Source of the DNA: Cokeromyces recurvatus
Taxonomy: Eukaryota; Mucoromycota; Mucoromycetes; Mucorales; Mucoraceae
Assembly: GCF_025118155.1 (NCBI RefSeq)
Contig: NW_026251409.1
Span: 124,501 to 188,500 of the forward strand
Reading direction: 5' to 3'
DNA length: 64,000 bases
Positions within the stretch are counted from its first letter, which is position 1; the number at the start of each line of letters is the position of its first letter. The notes beneath the pieces were generated by a model that was not told the origin of the DNA, made no database searches, and saw only the letters and a list, made by a program, of their open reading frames with translations. Of the stretch, positions 36,516 through 49,036 are shown piece after piece. Made by a program: the position numbers and the translations under genes.

Positions 36516-36746
36516 AGTGTGAAAAAGCCAACTTAATTAAAATAAATGAATGAATGAATGAATGAACGAATGAACGAACGAACGAATGAATGAACGAATA
36601 AATGAATAAATGAAATGTGAAAATATGAATAACTTGAAAGTTTTCTGTTTATTTGCTTCTATACATTATATAATACAGTTTTCCTTTTTTTTTTTCTTTT
36701 CTTTTTTCTCTTCTTTTCATTTCTCTTCTTTCATTCTTAATAATGA
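36345..36746. other. intergenic with T39 tract and TGAA repeat
   Basis: Holds a 39-base T run (36473-36511) and a TGAA/ACGA tetranucleotide array (about 36543-36612), then a CT-rich stretch that is probably the 3' untranslated region of the L11 gene. Confidence 0.7.
36543..36612. repeat. (TGAA)n microsatellite with CGAA variants
   Basis: About 17 tetranucleotide units of TGAA, interspersed with CGAA and TAAA variants; a decaying array seen directly. Confidence 0.9.
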
Positions 36747-37190
36747 TTAAGGTACAACCTGAATACCAACACTTTTTGCAACTCCAATAATACTACTTGA
36801 AATACTCTCCAAAGAAAGATGCTTCAAATTATCATCTTGTTGTTTAATTTTAGCAATTTCGTATACATGCTTCAGACTGACTTTACCAATCACTTCAGAA
36901 CCTGGTGTTTGAGCTCCCTTCTTAACACCTGCAGCCCGTTTTAAAAAATAAGTAGTAGGTGGTGTCTTTACGACGAATGTGAAAGTACGGTCGGGCTTGA
37001 TGGTAATAACGGTAGGTAAAGGTGTATCTGTTGCAATATGTTTTGTCTTGTCATTAAACTGTTTACAAAAGTCCATGGATTTAACACCACGAGCACCTAA
37101 TGCTGGACCCACTGGAGGGCTTGGAGATGCTTTACCTGCTCCTATTAAAAGTTTGACAATCACTTCTGCTGCTTGTGTTTTCTTGGACAT
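36747..37190 (-). CDS. MRPL19: mitochondrial large ribosomal subunit protein L11 (uL11m)
   Basis: Single exon of 147 residues. The N-terminal domain carries the hallmark GKASPSPPVGPALGARGV, and the C-terminal rRNA-binding domain reads TYFLKRAAGVKKGAQTPG, then VYEIAKIKQQD, ending SIIGVAKSVGIQVVP. The bacterial-like PPVGPALG and KGA motifs point to the mitochondrial rather than the cytosolic L12/L11 protein. It forms the GTPase-associated stalk base of the mitoribosome. There is no long cleavable presequence; the mature domain starts almost at once (KKTQAAEVIVKLLI), as in yeast Mrpl19. Its upstream region is a short poly-A/AAAT-rich leader. Confidence 0.95.
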   Translation of the reverse strand: MSKKTQAAEVIVKLLIGAGKASPSPPVGPALGARGVKSMDFCKQFNDKTKHIATDTPLPTVITIKPDRTFTFVVKTPPTTYFLKRAAGVKKGAQTPGSEVIGKVSLKHVYEIAKIKQQDDNLKHLSLESISSSIIGVAKSVGIQVVP

Positions 37191-37441
37191 TATTTCTTAT
37201 ATTATAAATAAAATTAAATAAATAAATAAAAATAAATAAAATTTCAAAAGAAAAAAAAAAAAAAAAAAGGAGGAGGGTTTTTAGGAATTAAGAGTGATAT
37301 TGACCTGGGGTTTCCTCTTTTACTCTACATTGAGCAGCCCCTTGCAAACCTGTGGCTTATAGTTCAAACTATTTTAAATGCCAGATACATATTATTTTAA
37401 TTATGCAGCGTTTTTTTTTTTTTTTTATCTTTATATCATAC

Positions 37442-40400
37442 ATGACACCAAATGAATTATTAGGTCAAATAAAAGACTAAACATGTATACATGTATAATA
37501 CTGATGCTATATGTATATGTATGTAGTGCTCTTAAATGAACTTGTATCCTTATTGGACATCAGTTCTATACTTGATAGTGAATCTTTTATTAAAAGAGTT
37601 TGGGATCGATCAAAAGAGTTAAAGTTGTTACAAGATGACAAGAAGCTAACTGATTGTGGTTAGATATCCTGTTATACACTACATACATACATACATACTT
37701 ACTTACATATATAACTAATATGCTTGAATCTATAATAGCTATTCAGTTATGGAACAAGACAATTCAAATAAAACTTGATTTGAATAATAAGCAAGTATTG
37801 AAAATATTAGCTATCTGTAAGGCATATTAGACATCTACATGATATACACTTATTTGACTAGAAAACCTCTTTATATAAATATATATATATATGTATATAG
37901 TAAAAAGTATATGTTTTCATATATTACATAAGAATACATTATGGAAGACAGAATATAAATGGGAATATTTACAACTGACAACAAGTTTATTTAAGCTTTG
38001 GTTAGGTATATAAATATGAACCCTATAGTGTATATCAGTATCATATACAGCCAACCGATATATATATATGTATATAGATTGTGATCATAGTCATCATAGT
38101 AGAACAGAATTATCACTTATTATGAGTGAAATAAAGAGAGTAAATGAATTTGAAATCTTACATCAAGTATAATTATGTATTTACATATTTATATTCTAGT
38201 TTAATCAAGATTACTACCAAACTGAACATATTCAATGTCTGGCCTCCTTTCAAATCAAAACACTACTTAGAAGTTATATGTATCAATCAGAATATGTAAC
38301 TAAAATAGAGTTAAACTTGGAAGAGGAGATGAAAACTAATTTATCCCTTATTCTAGTCATCTCGATATGAAAATTGGTCCGAGTCAAAGTCTTTTTTTGA
38401 CAAGTCTTCAAGTAATATTATTCTATTGTTGTAATAGGAAGAACAAGCTAATAATTAATTTTTTTTATTAAAAAAAAAAAAAAAAAAAAAAGACATGTTA
38501 TCAATGCTATCTTCAAAAGATAGGCAAGGAGAAGTATGTACACATACACGCATACTATGTACTAGAATTTATTCATATATATATATATATACATATTCAT
38601 AGACTATTTATCTTTATTATATTACTCTTGATATTGGATATGCTCTTGTAAAAAATAATTCAAGCTATAACAAAAGATCATCTGATATACTACATTGGAT
38701 AATATGTGCTTTTGATAAAATATTCAATTCTTCCAATGGAGGAACGGAAACTATGCTCCCAGATTATCTTTCTGTTCGTATCATATTATATCTATTTATA
38801 TGTTTATATACAAAATAATCATTCATTATATACATATAATTTATAGCAACGTTTCATGAAGCTTATAAGTAAACAAAAAAAAAAGGAGAGGAGGGAAGAA
38901 AGAGTACACTGGCAACTGTAATGATGATGTGCATTAACATCCATCTATGATAGTATGTATCTGTCAAAAGGATAACGATATTTTACCAGATAATCGTATC
39001 TATTCATCGATTAATACATTTGATAAAGTATTAAATAGTGTAAAATATTATATAAGAAAAGGAAAGGAAAGGAGAAAAAAAAGACTAATTATATTCTAAT
39101 ATAGGAAAATAAAACGACAACTGTCATTTATTACTTGGCAAAGATTCAACTCTTTTTAAAGTCATTATCCTCATCTTCTTCTAATGATATTTTAAAGAAC
39201 AAATTCGAAAAAGGTAATTGTATAATAAAGTTAAACTTACAAGTAATAAGTTTTTTTTAAAAATTCATATTCATGTAGAGTATTTCAAAATGGTTGAAAA
39301 TATCAAGATAGGGAATCATCAAGATTTAGCCTTGTATTATGATGTATTCTATGACTCTATTATTTAACCTTGTTAACTCCTTATGTAATATATAGATTAT
39401 CGTCTATTATTCGTAAAATAAATCAGCATCAATATATCAAGTGAATACAATACAATACAAGTCATATAGAATTGCTAATAATCATTGTTTTCCCTCTTTA
39501 TTTTATTTTAGTGTCTCCAACTTGATGAGTAGTTTGGACATTTTAATTCATAGAACAGAGAATGAAACGAATCAGACTTCAATTATAGATAGTAGCACGC
39601 TTTATTTATTCAAAATCTATCTTCTTTCTGAATTAGTTTTAGAAAACCATTCGCGTTCAATTGAATTTAATAAAGATATTCTAAGACATGCCATGGATGG
39701 TAAGATAATTAAAAGGGCATACATTTTTTTTTATGTCATTATTTCATGTGATAGATATCTATTTGGTGAAAGAAGATATTCAACTTGTAGATTTATCTGC
39801 TATTCAATTGGTATACACACACATATATATATATATAAATATATATGCATATACATACTATGTAATCAGATCGTTTTACTCGGTTTTTATCTCTATTAGA
39901 TATTATGGAAAACAGGAGATATCTTTTATCATGTACAGCACATATGATTGATCCATTTATTTTATACAATTTATATTCATTTTTTCAAAAAAAAAAAAAA
40001 AAAAAAAAAAATAGAAAAAACTATATGACCTTGCTTTACCATGGTATCGATATGCTTCAAGTATCTCAGAATCTACTTTTCAAGGCGTAAATAATACCAT
40101 GATTTTAACTAGGTAAAAAAAAAAATAAATAAATAAAAAAGAGATTTAGATTTTTATACAAGATAAAAGTAACCTTACCAAAAAAAAAAAAAGAAAACTT
40201 GTATTCTGTTATATTCATTTAAATGATATCAATTCTACTTACGATTGCTTACGAAAGGCAATCTATTATATGAATGATGATGATGATGATGATATGAATA
40301 GCACAATACAAGTAGAAAATTCTATTTTGTTTATTAAATATAGTTTATTACAAACAAAAGAAGTATCAAAGAGAAAAGAAAGTAAGTCAATAAATACATA

Positions 40401-41717
40401 TAAATTAGCTAAATGGTACTCATTTTTTAACAAAACAAAGCTTTAATTATTCCAATTCTGAAGAATTTAATTCAATCTACAGAATTTAAATTAGATTACT
40501 TTGAAGACATATTTGAATACTGCTATCAAGTAAGTTATAATATTAATATTTTGTCTTGTTTTGTTTGTCTTTTTTTTTTCTTTTTCCAAGTTACATAACT
40601 GTAAATATCTAGTATGCTAAGGAAGGCTCTGTTGTTAAGGTTATCTTGAATTATCTATTTGAATATTTCAGTATGATAGAAAAGGATAATAAGAATGAAA
40701 ATCAAATATTATTATTATTTATTCATTTACTTGTCTTTGCATTAAAGTAAATTTAACAAAAAAAAATGTATATTCTTATAATATTCACGCTATAGAATAG
40801 ATGTATTATTCATATAAAGACAAATGTATATGAATCAGTCAAAAAGGATGGAAAGTCAAGAACTGGGTAGGGTGTATTTATGGATGACACTTGTTGTTTT
40901 AACTATCTTTTTTTTTTTCTTTAGAAAATTAAATTTTAACCCCATATCTTCCTATATGAATAATGGTATTTTACTTTACTTTTTTTCATCCTATCTATTT
41001 ATTATTTACTCTTGATATTCTAGTTTGTCAATTGCTTGTTACAATGAATTTAGATGAAATGAATAATGAAGTTAAATTGATAAATGATATCGAATGGATG
41101 TTACAAACTTCTTGGAATTTAGGGCTCTTTTGTTTTAGTGCTGGAAGACATGAAGAAGGAACATTATTATTCAATATCGTGAATAAAGTAAAAAAAAAAT
41201 TCATTATTGGTATCTTCCAAGTCTAATCCTTATTCTCTTTAGCTTTTCCCTTTCTTTGATATCTTAACAAAGGGTTTTACAGTAGAACAAAAGCGTGCTC
41301 GTACTTTTCTTTTTACTTGTGCATTTTTATTAATATGCAAACATGATGTAAAGGTAAGAATGATTACATTCCTCTTCTGTATACACATGTATACATACCA
41401 TTTTATATAAAAGGATACAGAGTTTTATAAATTGGATGAAAAAGAAATTTTAAATACACTTAAATACTTGAGAAGTTCCGACAAGGTCGGTGAAATGGAT
41501 GCTATTTCTATACTTGCAAGCTTATTTGAAACGGAAATCTATGTTAAACAACATCAATTTCATGAAGCCATTAACATGTTTAAGGTATATTTTATATTTC
41601 CTATTTTCTACTTTATATATTAATATAGAGTATTATAATTTAGTCTCTCGAATCTATGACTGAGTCTTCTTTTTCAATATTGGAACGAATGGCGGGTAAT
41701 AATGATAATAACGTTAG

Positions 41718-41762
<45 letters not shown>

Positions 41763-42511
41763 TGTACGCATAGGGATCATATTATTGGATACTGAATGTC
41801 CTTTAGATGGTATCTACATATACATATAATGTTATTTTCAGGATTTAACTTTATCTATATAAGATGCATTTCTTGTATTGAAGGTAAGATTTATGATGAT
41901 ATCAAGAAGACCATGATTCCCGTTTATCTAGTTTAATCATATTAGATTTTACATTCTTCACCTTTAATCCTTCAAGCAAATATTGAAGATTATGCAAAAT
42001 GGACATGCTTATTTATATCTGTAACAGTAAAAAGAAATGAATTGAATGACTTGTATGAAAGTTTAAAGACTGTCATAGATCATCAAATGTATAAAAAGGT
42101 AAAATAAAAATAAATAAGCAGTATTATAAAATTTAATAAAAATCTAGGCAGGATTTCCTCAACATGAGCTTTATTATTTAATTGCTATTGCCTGGAATGA
42201 AGGAATGACTTGCTACTTGAAGTAAAGACAATAATTACTTTAAACGAAAAAGAAAAAACTTATTCTATTTTAGATCGGATCCATTAGGAAAATGTTGGTG
42301 TCAAATTGCATTCGAATTGTTAAACAATTTAAAAGATAAAGATAAAAGAGAACAGCTTTCTATACAAGTATGTAAACATCTTTCAAAAGAAATAGAAAAA
42401 AAAATTCCCCCTTATAAAACAAAATTACTTGCTTACTCTTTTTTTCTTTCCTTTTTTTGTATAAATTGTTTCAAGATGAAAGATGCATGTCAATTATTTC
42501 AAATCGATTAA
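37442..42511 (+). CDS. SPO22: meiosis protein SPO22/ZIP4-like (TPR protein)
   Basis: About 32 exons give 1001 residues with every phase matching. Exons: 37442-37463, 37527-37658, 37739-37816, 37901-38005, 38078-38166, 38200-38295, 38357-38411, 38493-38533, 38603-38773, 38847-38868, 38954-39027, 39105-39213, 39279-39333, 39396-39440, 39512-39699, 39755-39810, 39900-39932, 40015-40112, 40194-40381, 40441-40529, 40613-40746, 40801-40866, 40925-40965, 41024-41187, 41243-41353, 41414-41584, 41644-41695, 41774-41809, 41864-41883, 41946-42098, 42148-42221, 42274-42511. Family cues are helical repeats, KKLYDLALPWYRYASS, and DIEWMLQTSWNLGLFCFSAGRHEEG followed by LFPFFDIL. Spo22/Zip4/TEX11 is a scaffold of the synapsis and crossover machinery. 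The first exon (donor GTCAAA) and the donor at 38774 (GTTCGT) are weak, so the start may differ; the last exon may hide one more intron. Confidence 0.8.
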
Positions 42512-42829
42512 CTAAGATTGAAGAATGTACTTACACTACCCTTTATACTAGCTATTTTAATATTATGTAGAATTAACTTTCATAATAGCATACAGCAACA
42601 AAAAAAGTGATATAAATAAAATTATTAATCAAAGAGGCATACATTGGAATTTTATTATGATTGGACAGGTTTTATTTTATTTCAAGCATTAAATTTCGAT
42701 TATTAAGTTTTTCCCCGCTTTTTTATTTTATTTTATTTTATTTTATTTTATTTTATTTTATTTTTTTTGTGAGTGTGTTTGCTTTTACTTTTACCCTCTT
42801 TCTTTCATTTTGATTTAAATAAAATAGAA

Positions 42830-45299
42830 ATGACTCATTTTGGTTCACTTCAAGAAATATATGAAATTATAGAACAAATCGGTGATGGTTCATTTGGAAC
42901 AGTTCATAAAGCAAAGAATAAAAATAATGGTAAACTTGTAAAGTAAATAATAAATGAGTACACTTCAAAAAAAAAAAGTAGAGGATATGGATTATAGCAT
43001 GATTCATATATTCCCTTATTATTTTAGTTTGCTATCAAGATTATGAAGAAAAAATATGAATCACTTGAAGAATGTGAAGGCCAATTTGAACCTAAATTAC
43101 TTTCTTTATTACCGCCTCATGTCAACATTATTCAAATGTACGATAGTTTTCTTTCACCTACTACTTGTGACCTTTCATTTGTTATGGAATATTCAGATGG
43201 TGGTAATTTATATCAACTTATGAGAGATAGAAAACAAAATAACTTACCTTTCAGTCATTGTGAATTAAGAAATATATTGTAAGCTTCTCCTTATACCTTC
43301 CTCCTACTCCCTCCTCCTCCTTTTTTTTTCTTTTTTTTTTCTTACTTACTTCTCCTAATGAATACATTTTATTAGACATCAAATATTGTCAGCTGTATCA
43401 CATATACATCATCATCATATATTTCATAGAGACATGAAGCCAGAAAATTTATTATTAAATTATTCTACAGGAAAACCAATCATAAAGCTTGCTGATTTTG
43501 GTTTAGCTCGTGAATTTTTAAGTAGTCCGCCTTACACAGAATATGTCAGTACAAGATGGTAAAAAAAAAAAGTTGCTAATATTGATATCCTATTTTTATT
43601 TTATTTTATTTTATTTTTACTTTTTGAACATTTATTCATTTATATACATGTATATGATAGGTATCGTGCACCTGAGATACTTTTACGATCAACAGAGTAT
43701 TCAGCATCAGTCGACTTATGGGCTATTGGTACTATATTTGCAGAATTAATTAATCTTGAACCTCTTTTTCCGGGAGAATCGGAAATTGACCAAATATATC
43801 GAATTTGCAGTGTATTGGGAAGTCCAGGAAATAAGACAGGTATAGTGGGTCAAAAAAACAATCGAACGTCAATGCGATATGATAAACGCATAAGTCCTGG
43901 ATTTGCAAGAAAAAAGACAAAAGATTTAAATGATCATGATTTACATTCACTTCATATCAATACAAGTACTGCTTCTACTATTTCTTCTTTAGATGGTGGA
44001 GGTGAATGGAAAGAAGGGGTTAAACTAGCCCATAAGATGGGATTCAAATTTCCTAATGTAAGTAGATTATATCCATGTTTTTTCTTTTTCTTTTAAATAA
44101 AATTAACTATTTACCTGTAATTTTATTAGCTTTTACCAAAGCCATTAAAATCAGTCATTCCTAATGCATCAGAATCGATGCTTGATTTAATTCAACATTT
44201 TTTATTTTTTAACCCTCAACAAAGATGGTCTGCTGATTTTGCTTTAAGACATAAATTCTTTTCAGAGACAGAGGAACCCGTACACACAGTTATACCTATT
44301 GATGCTATGATTGAACCTATTACGCCACCAGAACAACAGCAAACAGAAATCATGATAAATAATACAGAACCCTCTCCAATGTCAATCATTACTCCACTTG
44401 ATTTATTACCAACTCCCTTATTACCATACCAAATGTGTCCAGAATGGAATAATAATAGTATGTGTGATAGTAGTCATAGTGGAAGATCTATCACTAGTTC
44501 ATACACAACACATATTGATACATTTTTACATGGTACAACTCATTGTGATCACAGTAATGCATGGTTCTCTCAGAGTAGACCCATTTATAGTTCTCATCAA
44601 AAAGCCTATCCTGTTCCAGATCATCGACCTAGTTCTTCTCATAACAATAATACTATTGTCTCTTCTTCGTATCATTATGCAACAACTCTATATCATCAAC
44701 AGCAAAATAAGGGGTCTAAAACCCCACCAACTGTATCATGTTCGTTAGATAAAGAAATGTCTCCATTAAACTCTACAAAAAGATATTATTCTGAGAATGG
44801 GATAGAAGGGAAAAATCATAAACGACCTTCATTGTTAGGACATCGACTCTCTAGTCATCATCTAGATCGAATTCCTCATTATGGAACCCAACTTATAAAA
44901 TGGTCACCTCCTTATTATTTTCAAACATTTGATCATCATCAGCAACCGTCTGAAAGTAGACGACAATGTAGAACTCTACTTTCAATTAAACAGAAGCAGT
45001 CCTCTTTGATTCATCTAGCTGAATCCCCTTTTTTACCCGATCCTACATCTACTTTTCCCAAGAAATCATATTCATTAACAATGACTGTACCGAGTCCTAC
45101 AGTAGTTGATAAACCTCTTATCACATATTCATCTTCTCCACAACTTTGGCCTCATCCGATGCAAAGAAAGATGAATTCAATTACACCACCACAACGGTTA
45201 ACTTCATGTATACTTGATACTAATAAAGAAGACACCATTCATGAAGATGAATATTGCGAAAGTAAACCTACAGTCTTCTTTCCTTTACCTTTACAGTAA
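42830..45299 (+). CDS. MAK/ICK/Ime2-like protein kinase
   Basis: Five exons, 42830-42937, 43028-43278, 43376-43558, 43661-44057 and 44130-45299, give 702 residues. Kinase motifs in order: [12 protein letters not shown] (residues 17-28), FAIK with Lys40, [19 protein letters not shown], the dual-phosphorylation-type TEY in the activation loop, [13 protein letters not shown] and [12 protein letters not shown]. An insert of about 60 residues rich in Ser/Thr/Lys sits after [11 protein letters not shown], and a 330-residue Ser/Pro/His/Gln-rich tail follows the catalytic domain. The RCK family includes mammalian MAK/ICK and yeast Ime2, which drives meiotic entry. The start lies 318 bases after the SPO22 stop on the same strand; a shared meiotic role is inference. 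The MAK call rests on TEY plus the layout of the insert and tail. Confidence 0.87.
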
Positions 45300-45620
45300 T
45301 ATGAAGCTCAGTAATAACAAAAAGAAAAAAAAAAGAAAAAAGAAAAAAAAAAAAAGAAACGAGGAATAGGAAGAGGGAAGTAGAGAGAAGGAGGGGGAGA
45401 GAGAAGGAGGGAGGGGAAGAGGAATTATTTATGTGTACAAAAAAAATATATATATATATATATACCATAACTACTTTTTCTCTCTCTTTCTCATCACAGA
45501 GGAATATATTATTATGCATGGATTCAATCTATTTAGCTGATTTATATTATCTAGGCTTATTTGACGTGAAATGCAGGTTTCAGTCTTTTTAATAATTCTT
45601 AATAAACCAAGTATTTCTAT

Positions 45621-45653
<33 letters not shown>

Positions 45654-45855
45654 TCTCCGTTTATTTAATATGATGTACTCTACTTTACGAGGGGCAATGA
45701 AAATATAAATGACGATAGGATGGATCTTTTGTAATTTTTACTACTGCATATTGTTTCTGAAACCTCCCATCCATATTTCCAAGATATTTTAAAAGAACTT
45801 GATTTTTTTTTTTTAATTTGACATTTTCTTTTCTTTTTTTTTCCTTGTCCACAAT
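45300..45855. other. intergenic, purine and A tracts
   Basis: A GA-rich tract (45315-45425), an AT microsatellite (45448-45466) and an A27 run (45625-45651). The start of the next gene follows a T-rich leader. No gene seen. Confidence 0.65.
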
Positions 45856-46365
45856 ATGCTTAAAAAGTCAAGTTTTTCCAACAAAAAGAATGATTGTGTC
45901 GAGTCCGAAAAGAGGTTAACAGAAGAATTCAATCAATGGTATGATAGATATCTTACACTTGTTAAACAAAGGGAGAGCTACCGTCAACTCCTGGAGCAAA
46001 GTCAGTTACGACTGTTAGAATTTGAAGGGAGATATAGGATCACAAAGAAAAGGCGTAGGTCTAGCTTTAAAGGACTTTTGTTGTTAGAGAATGGCTTTCA
46101 AAGGATGACAAAAGGGAAGGTATGGGTGACGATCGAGATCCATACCTTTCTTTCAGATTTATATCTTGAGACTCAAACTAGATGGCTTTGCACAAAGGCA
46201 AGAGAAGAGAAGGAGAGAGTGGCGATTTTAAAAGAAAAAATCAGGTTTCACCACTATACAAAATCCCTTGTGCCTATCTTGTGTACAATGCATCTTTTAG
46301 AAATTAAATTACATCAATTAGAACAAAGGAAACTCGAATCTAAAATCGCTACTTATTTTGGGTGA
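45856..46365 (+). CDS. small uncharacterised helical protein
   Basis: Intronless open frame of 169 residues, basic and Leu/Glu/Arg-rich. I do not recognise it. Two helical stretches (residues about 17-60 with EFNQWYDRYLTLVKQRESYR, and about 110-165) look like coiled coil; a basic patch KKRRRSSFKG lies between them. No membrane segment or signal peptide. Base composition is closer to coding than the flanks, and the start is preceded by the pyrimidine-rich leader seen before other genes here. Expression is not shown; it could be a lineage-specific gene. Confidence 0.5.
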   Translation: MLKKSSFSNKKNDCVESEKRLTEEFNQWYDRYLTLVKQRESYRQLLEQSQLRLLEFEGRYRITKKRRRSSFKGLLLLENGFQRMTKGKVWVTIEIHTFLSDLYLETQTRWLCTKAREEKERVAILKEKIRFHHYTKSLVPILCTMHLLEIKLHQLEQRKLESKIATYFG

Positions 46366-46861
46366 ATCATAAAAAAAAAAAATGCTTTTCTCACAAAACA
46401 CCACCTAGTAACATAGTTTAGTTTAGTGTAACAATAATAATAATAATAATAGAACTCCCATTGTGATTTGCCTCTTACTAAATAAATAACATGGTAAGGG
46501 CGGTGGCTTATATAAAACATTATGAAATTGTAAAGAAACGCATATTTCCAATATGGTAGCTTAATGGGTGGAAAGAAAGAAAGACAGAAAGAAAGAAAAA
46601 AAGAAAGTACTCTAATAGTAAAATAATAATAATAATCATAAAATAATAAAAAAAATTGCAAAGAAATGCAAAGAGCAATATGATAAATCCATATTCCGAG
46701 GATAGGCTATTTTTTTTTCTTTTTTTTTATGAGGGGAGGCATCACATTGTATTTATTTATTTTTTCCTTTTCTTTCTTTCTTTCTTTCTTTCTCTCTCTC
46801 TCTCTTTTTTTTTTTTTTTTTTTTTTCCTTTTTCCTATTCTTCTTTTTTTTTCTTTTTCTT
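46366..46861. other. intergenic with long C/T leader
   Basis: TAA trinucleotide repeats (46433-46449, 46620-46640) followed by an almost pure pyrimidine tract of about 100 bases (46757-46861) that abuts the ATG of the next gene. Confidence 0.7.
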
Positions 46862-48555
46862 ATGATGTTAGGACGTGGAGGAACAAATATGGATGGGGAT
46901 CCAGATTGTACAGAAATATTAGAAGATAATTCTCGTAGTATCTTGATGGGTATTATTAGTCAATTAAGAAAAGATATGGATTTACAGAAAGTGACTTTAC
47001 CTACATTTGTACTTGAACCAAGATCCATGTTAGAAAGAGTTACTGACTTTATGAGTCATCCTGATTTATTAATAGAGTAAAGTACCCCTATCATATACAT
47101 CATTCTTTTGTATAATAATAATAAAATAAAAAGACCTATTTTAGAGCTAGTACAAAAACAGATTCTTTAATTCGATTTTTGGATGTTGTAAAATATTTCT
47201 TATCTGGTTGGCATATAAAACCCAAGGTAAAAATAAATAAAATAAAAAATATCATTTTAAATAATAAAAGAAGGCTCTTTATTCATTCATTTATTCGTTC
47301 ATTTTTTTAAAAAAAAACAAAACAAAAAATAGGGAGTAAAAAAGCCTTATAATCCTGTACTTGGTGAAATATTTAGGTGTAAATACATGTATCATAATGG
47401 AACAGAAGCTATTTATATTGCAGAACAAGTATCTCATCATCCGCCGATTTCTGCTTTCTATTATGGAAGTCCTGATAATAGCGTTTATATTTATGGCGAT
47501 CTTCGTCCAAAATCCAAGTTTCTTGGTAATAGCGCTGCCACTTTAATGGAAGGAGAAAATCATATCATTTTTACTCATTTACATAATGAGCATTATGAAA
47601 TTACTATGCCAAACGTATATGCCAGAGGAATTTTATGTATGTATTGCATGCTGCCCATTTTATATGTATAATCATCTACAAAAAAAAAAAAATAACCTCC
47701 TTTCCCTTCCCTTTCTCCTTTTCTGAATAGTTGGTAAAATGATTCTAGAATTAGGAGATAGTTGTATGGTTAGATGTAGAACAAGTGATTTGATATGTAA
47801 ATTAGATTTTAAAACAAAGGTAAAAAAAAAAAAAAAAAAAATAAAATAAATAAAATAAGCAATTTTTTTTTATACATAAAAGTAAAACTTAACTTGTTTA
47901 TAATAGGGCTTTTTTTCAGGACAATATAATTCAGTATCAGGAAAAATTAAAAAGGAATCAACAGATGAAACGCTTTATGAAATATCAGGTCAATGGTCAA
48001 ATGAAATATATATTAAAAATACAAAGGTAAAGTCTATAATAGATATGTATATAAAATAACTAGACACCTGAGAAATAGTATCATTCATTTAGACCTCGAA
48101 TACTTCTTTATTCTTTGATGTAAAATCATCTACTATTCATCCAAAAATTGTTCAAAATATAGTAGATCAGGATCCTTTAGAGTCTAGAAGGTAGGTCTAT
48201 CTTTTATAGCCAGTGGTCATGCTCTGGTTTCTAACTCAAAAAATGGATTGATTTAGACTTTGGTCAAAGGTAACTGAATCTATTCTGAAGAATGATATGG
48301 ATACAGCTACAAAAGAAAAAACAATTATAGAAGAGAAGCAGAGAGAAGACACGAAACAGCGTGAAATGGAAGGGAAGAAGTTTAATCCAACTTATTTTAA
48401 TAGAATAAATGGAGATCAATATGAATTTAAAGGAATTTCGATGTAAGTGACTCCTTTTTTCTTTTTCTTCTAATGTTTATTTATTATTAAATAGTGTTGA
48501 TTATAAAAATAAAGAAAAAGCCAAGACTGATTTAAATCGTCTGATATTTTCATAA
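46862..48555 (+). CDS. OSH6: oxysterol-binding protein-related, Osh6/7-like
   Basis: Lipid transfer protein of the OSBP fold without PH or ankyrin domains. Eight exons, 46862-47076, 47145-47226, 47333-47636, 47731-47819, 47907-48026, 48093-48190, 48257-48442 and 48495-48555, give 384 residues. The segment LPTFVLEPRSMLERVTDF, the KKPYNPVLGEIF motif and the family fingerprint EQVSHHPPISAF are all present, the last being made within exon 3. Yeast Osh6 and Osh7 move phosphatidylserine against PI4P between ER and plasma membrane and share the EPRSMLE context, so an Osh6/7 or ORP5/8-type assignment is favoured over Osh4. Cytosolic, at contact sites. The start ATG follows a long C/T tract; a second ATG comes next in frame. 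Confidence 0.92.
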
Positions 48556-49036
48556 TTCAGACAACCTATCCTGATTATGTAATGTATGCATATATATATA
48601 TACAAATATACATACATATTTATTTATTTATATAAACACTACAGAAACGAGAAGAACGAAGAAGACATGTAAATCTTTGTGTATACACATATATTTATAC
48701 ATACATACATGCATGTATAGGGAATAGGAATCTATAATAAACATGAATATAGATTGTTACCTTTTGTGTGAAATGTATAGATTTTAATAGTATTCAACTT
48801 GCTTTATAGACTGTCTTTCTATTAGTTACATGTCATTATTGACAACAACAATAAAAATCATATCACTTTCTCTTATGTATTACATTCGGAAAGCATAAAG
48901 CTCCACATGATGAATATCATATTCAATCTTATTGGCTATTAGCAACAAAAGAGCAAAAAAAAATAAAATAAAATAAAATAAAATAAATTAGAAATAACTA
49001 TCTTCACCTTTCCCTTCTTTCCTTTCATGTTCTATT
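48556..49036. other. intergenic, no gene seen
   Basis: AT-rich spacer with an AT microsatellite near 48590 and an AAATA pentamer array (48961-48985) shortly before the APP1 start. Confidence 0.6.
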
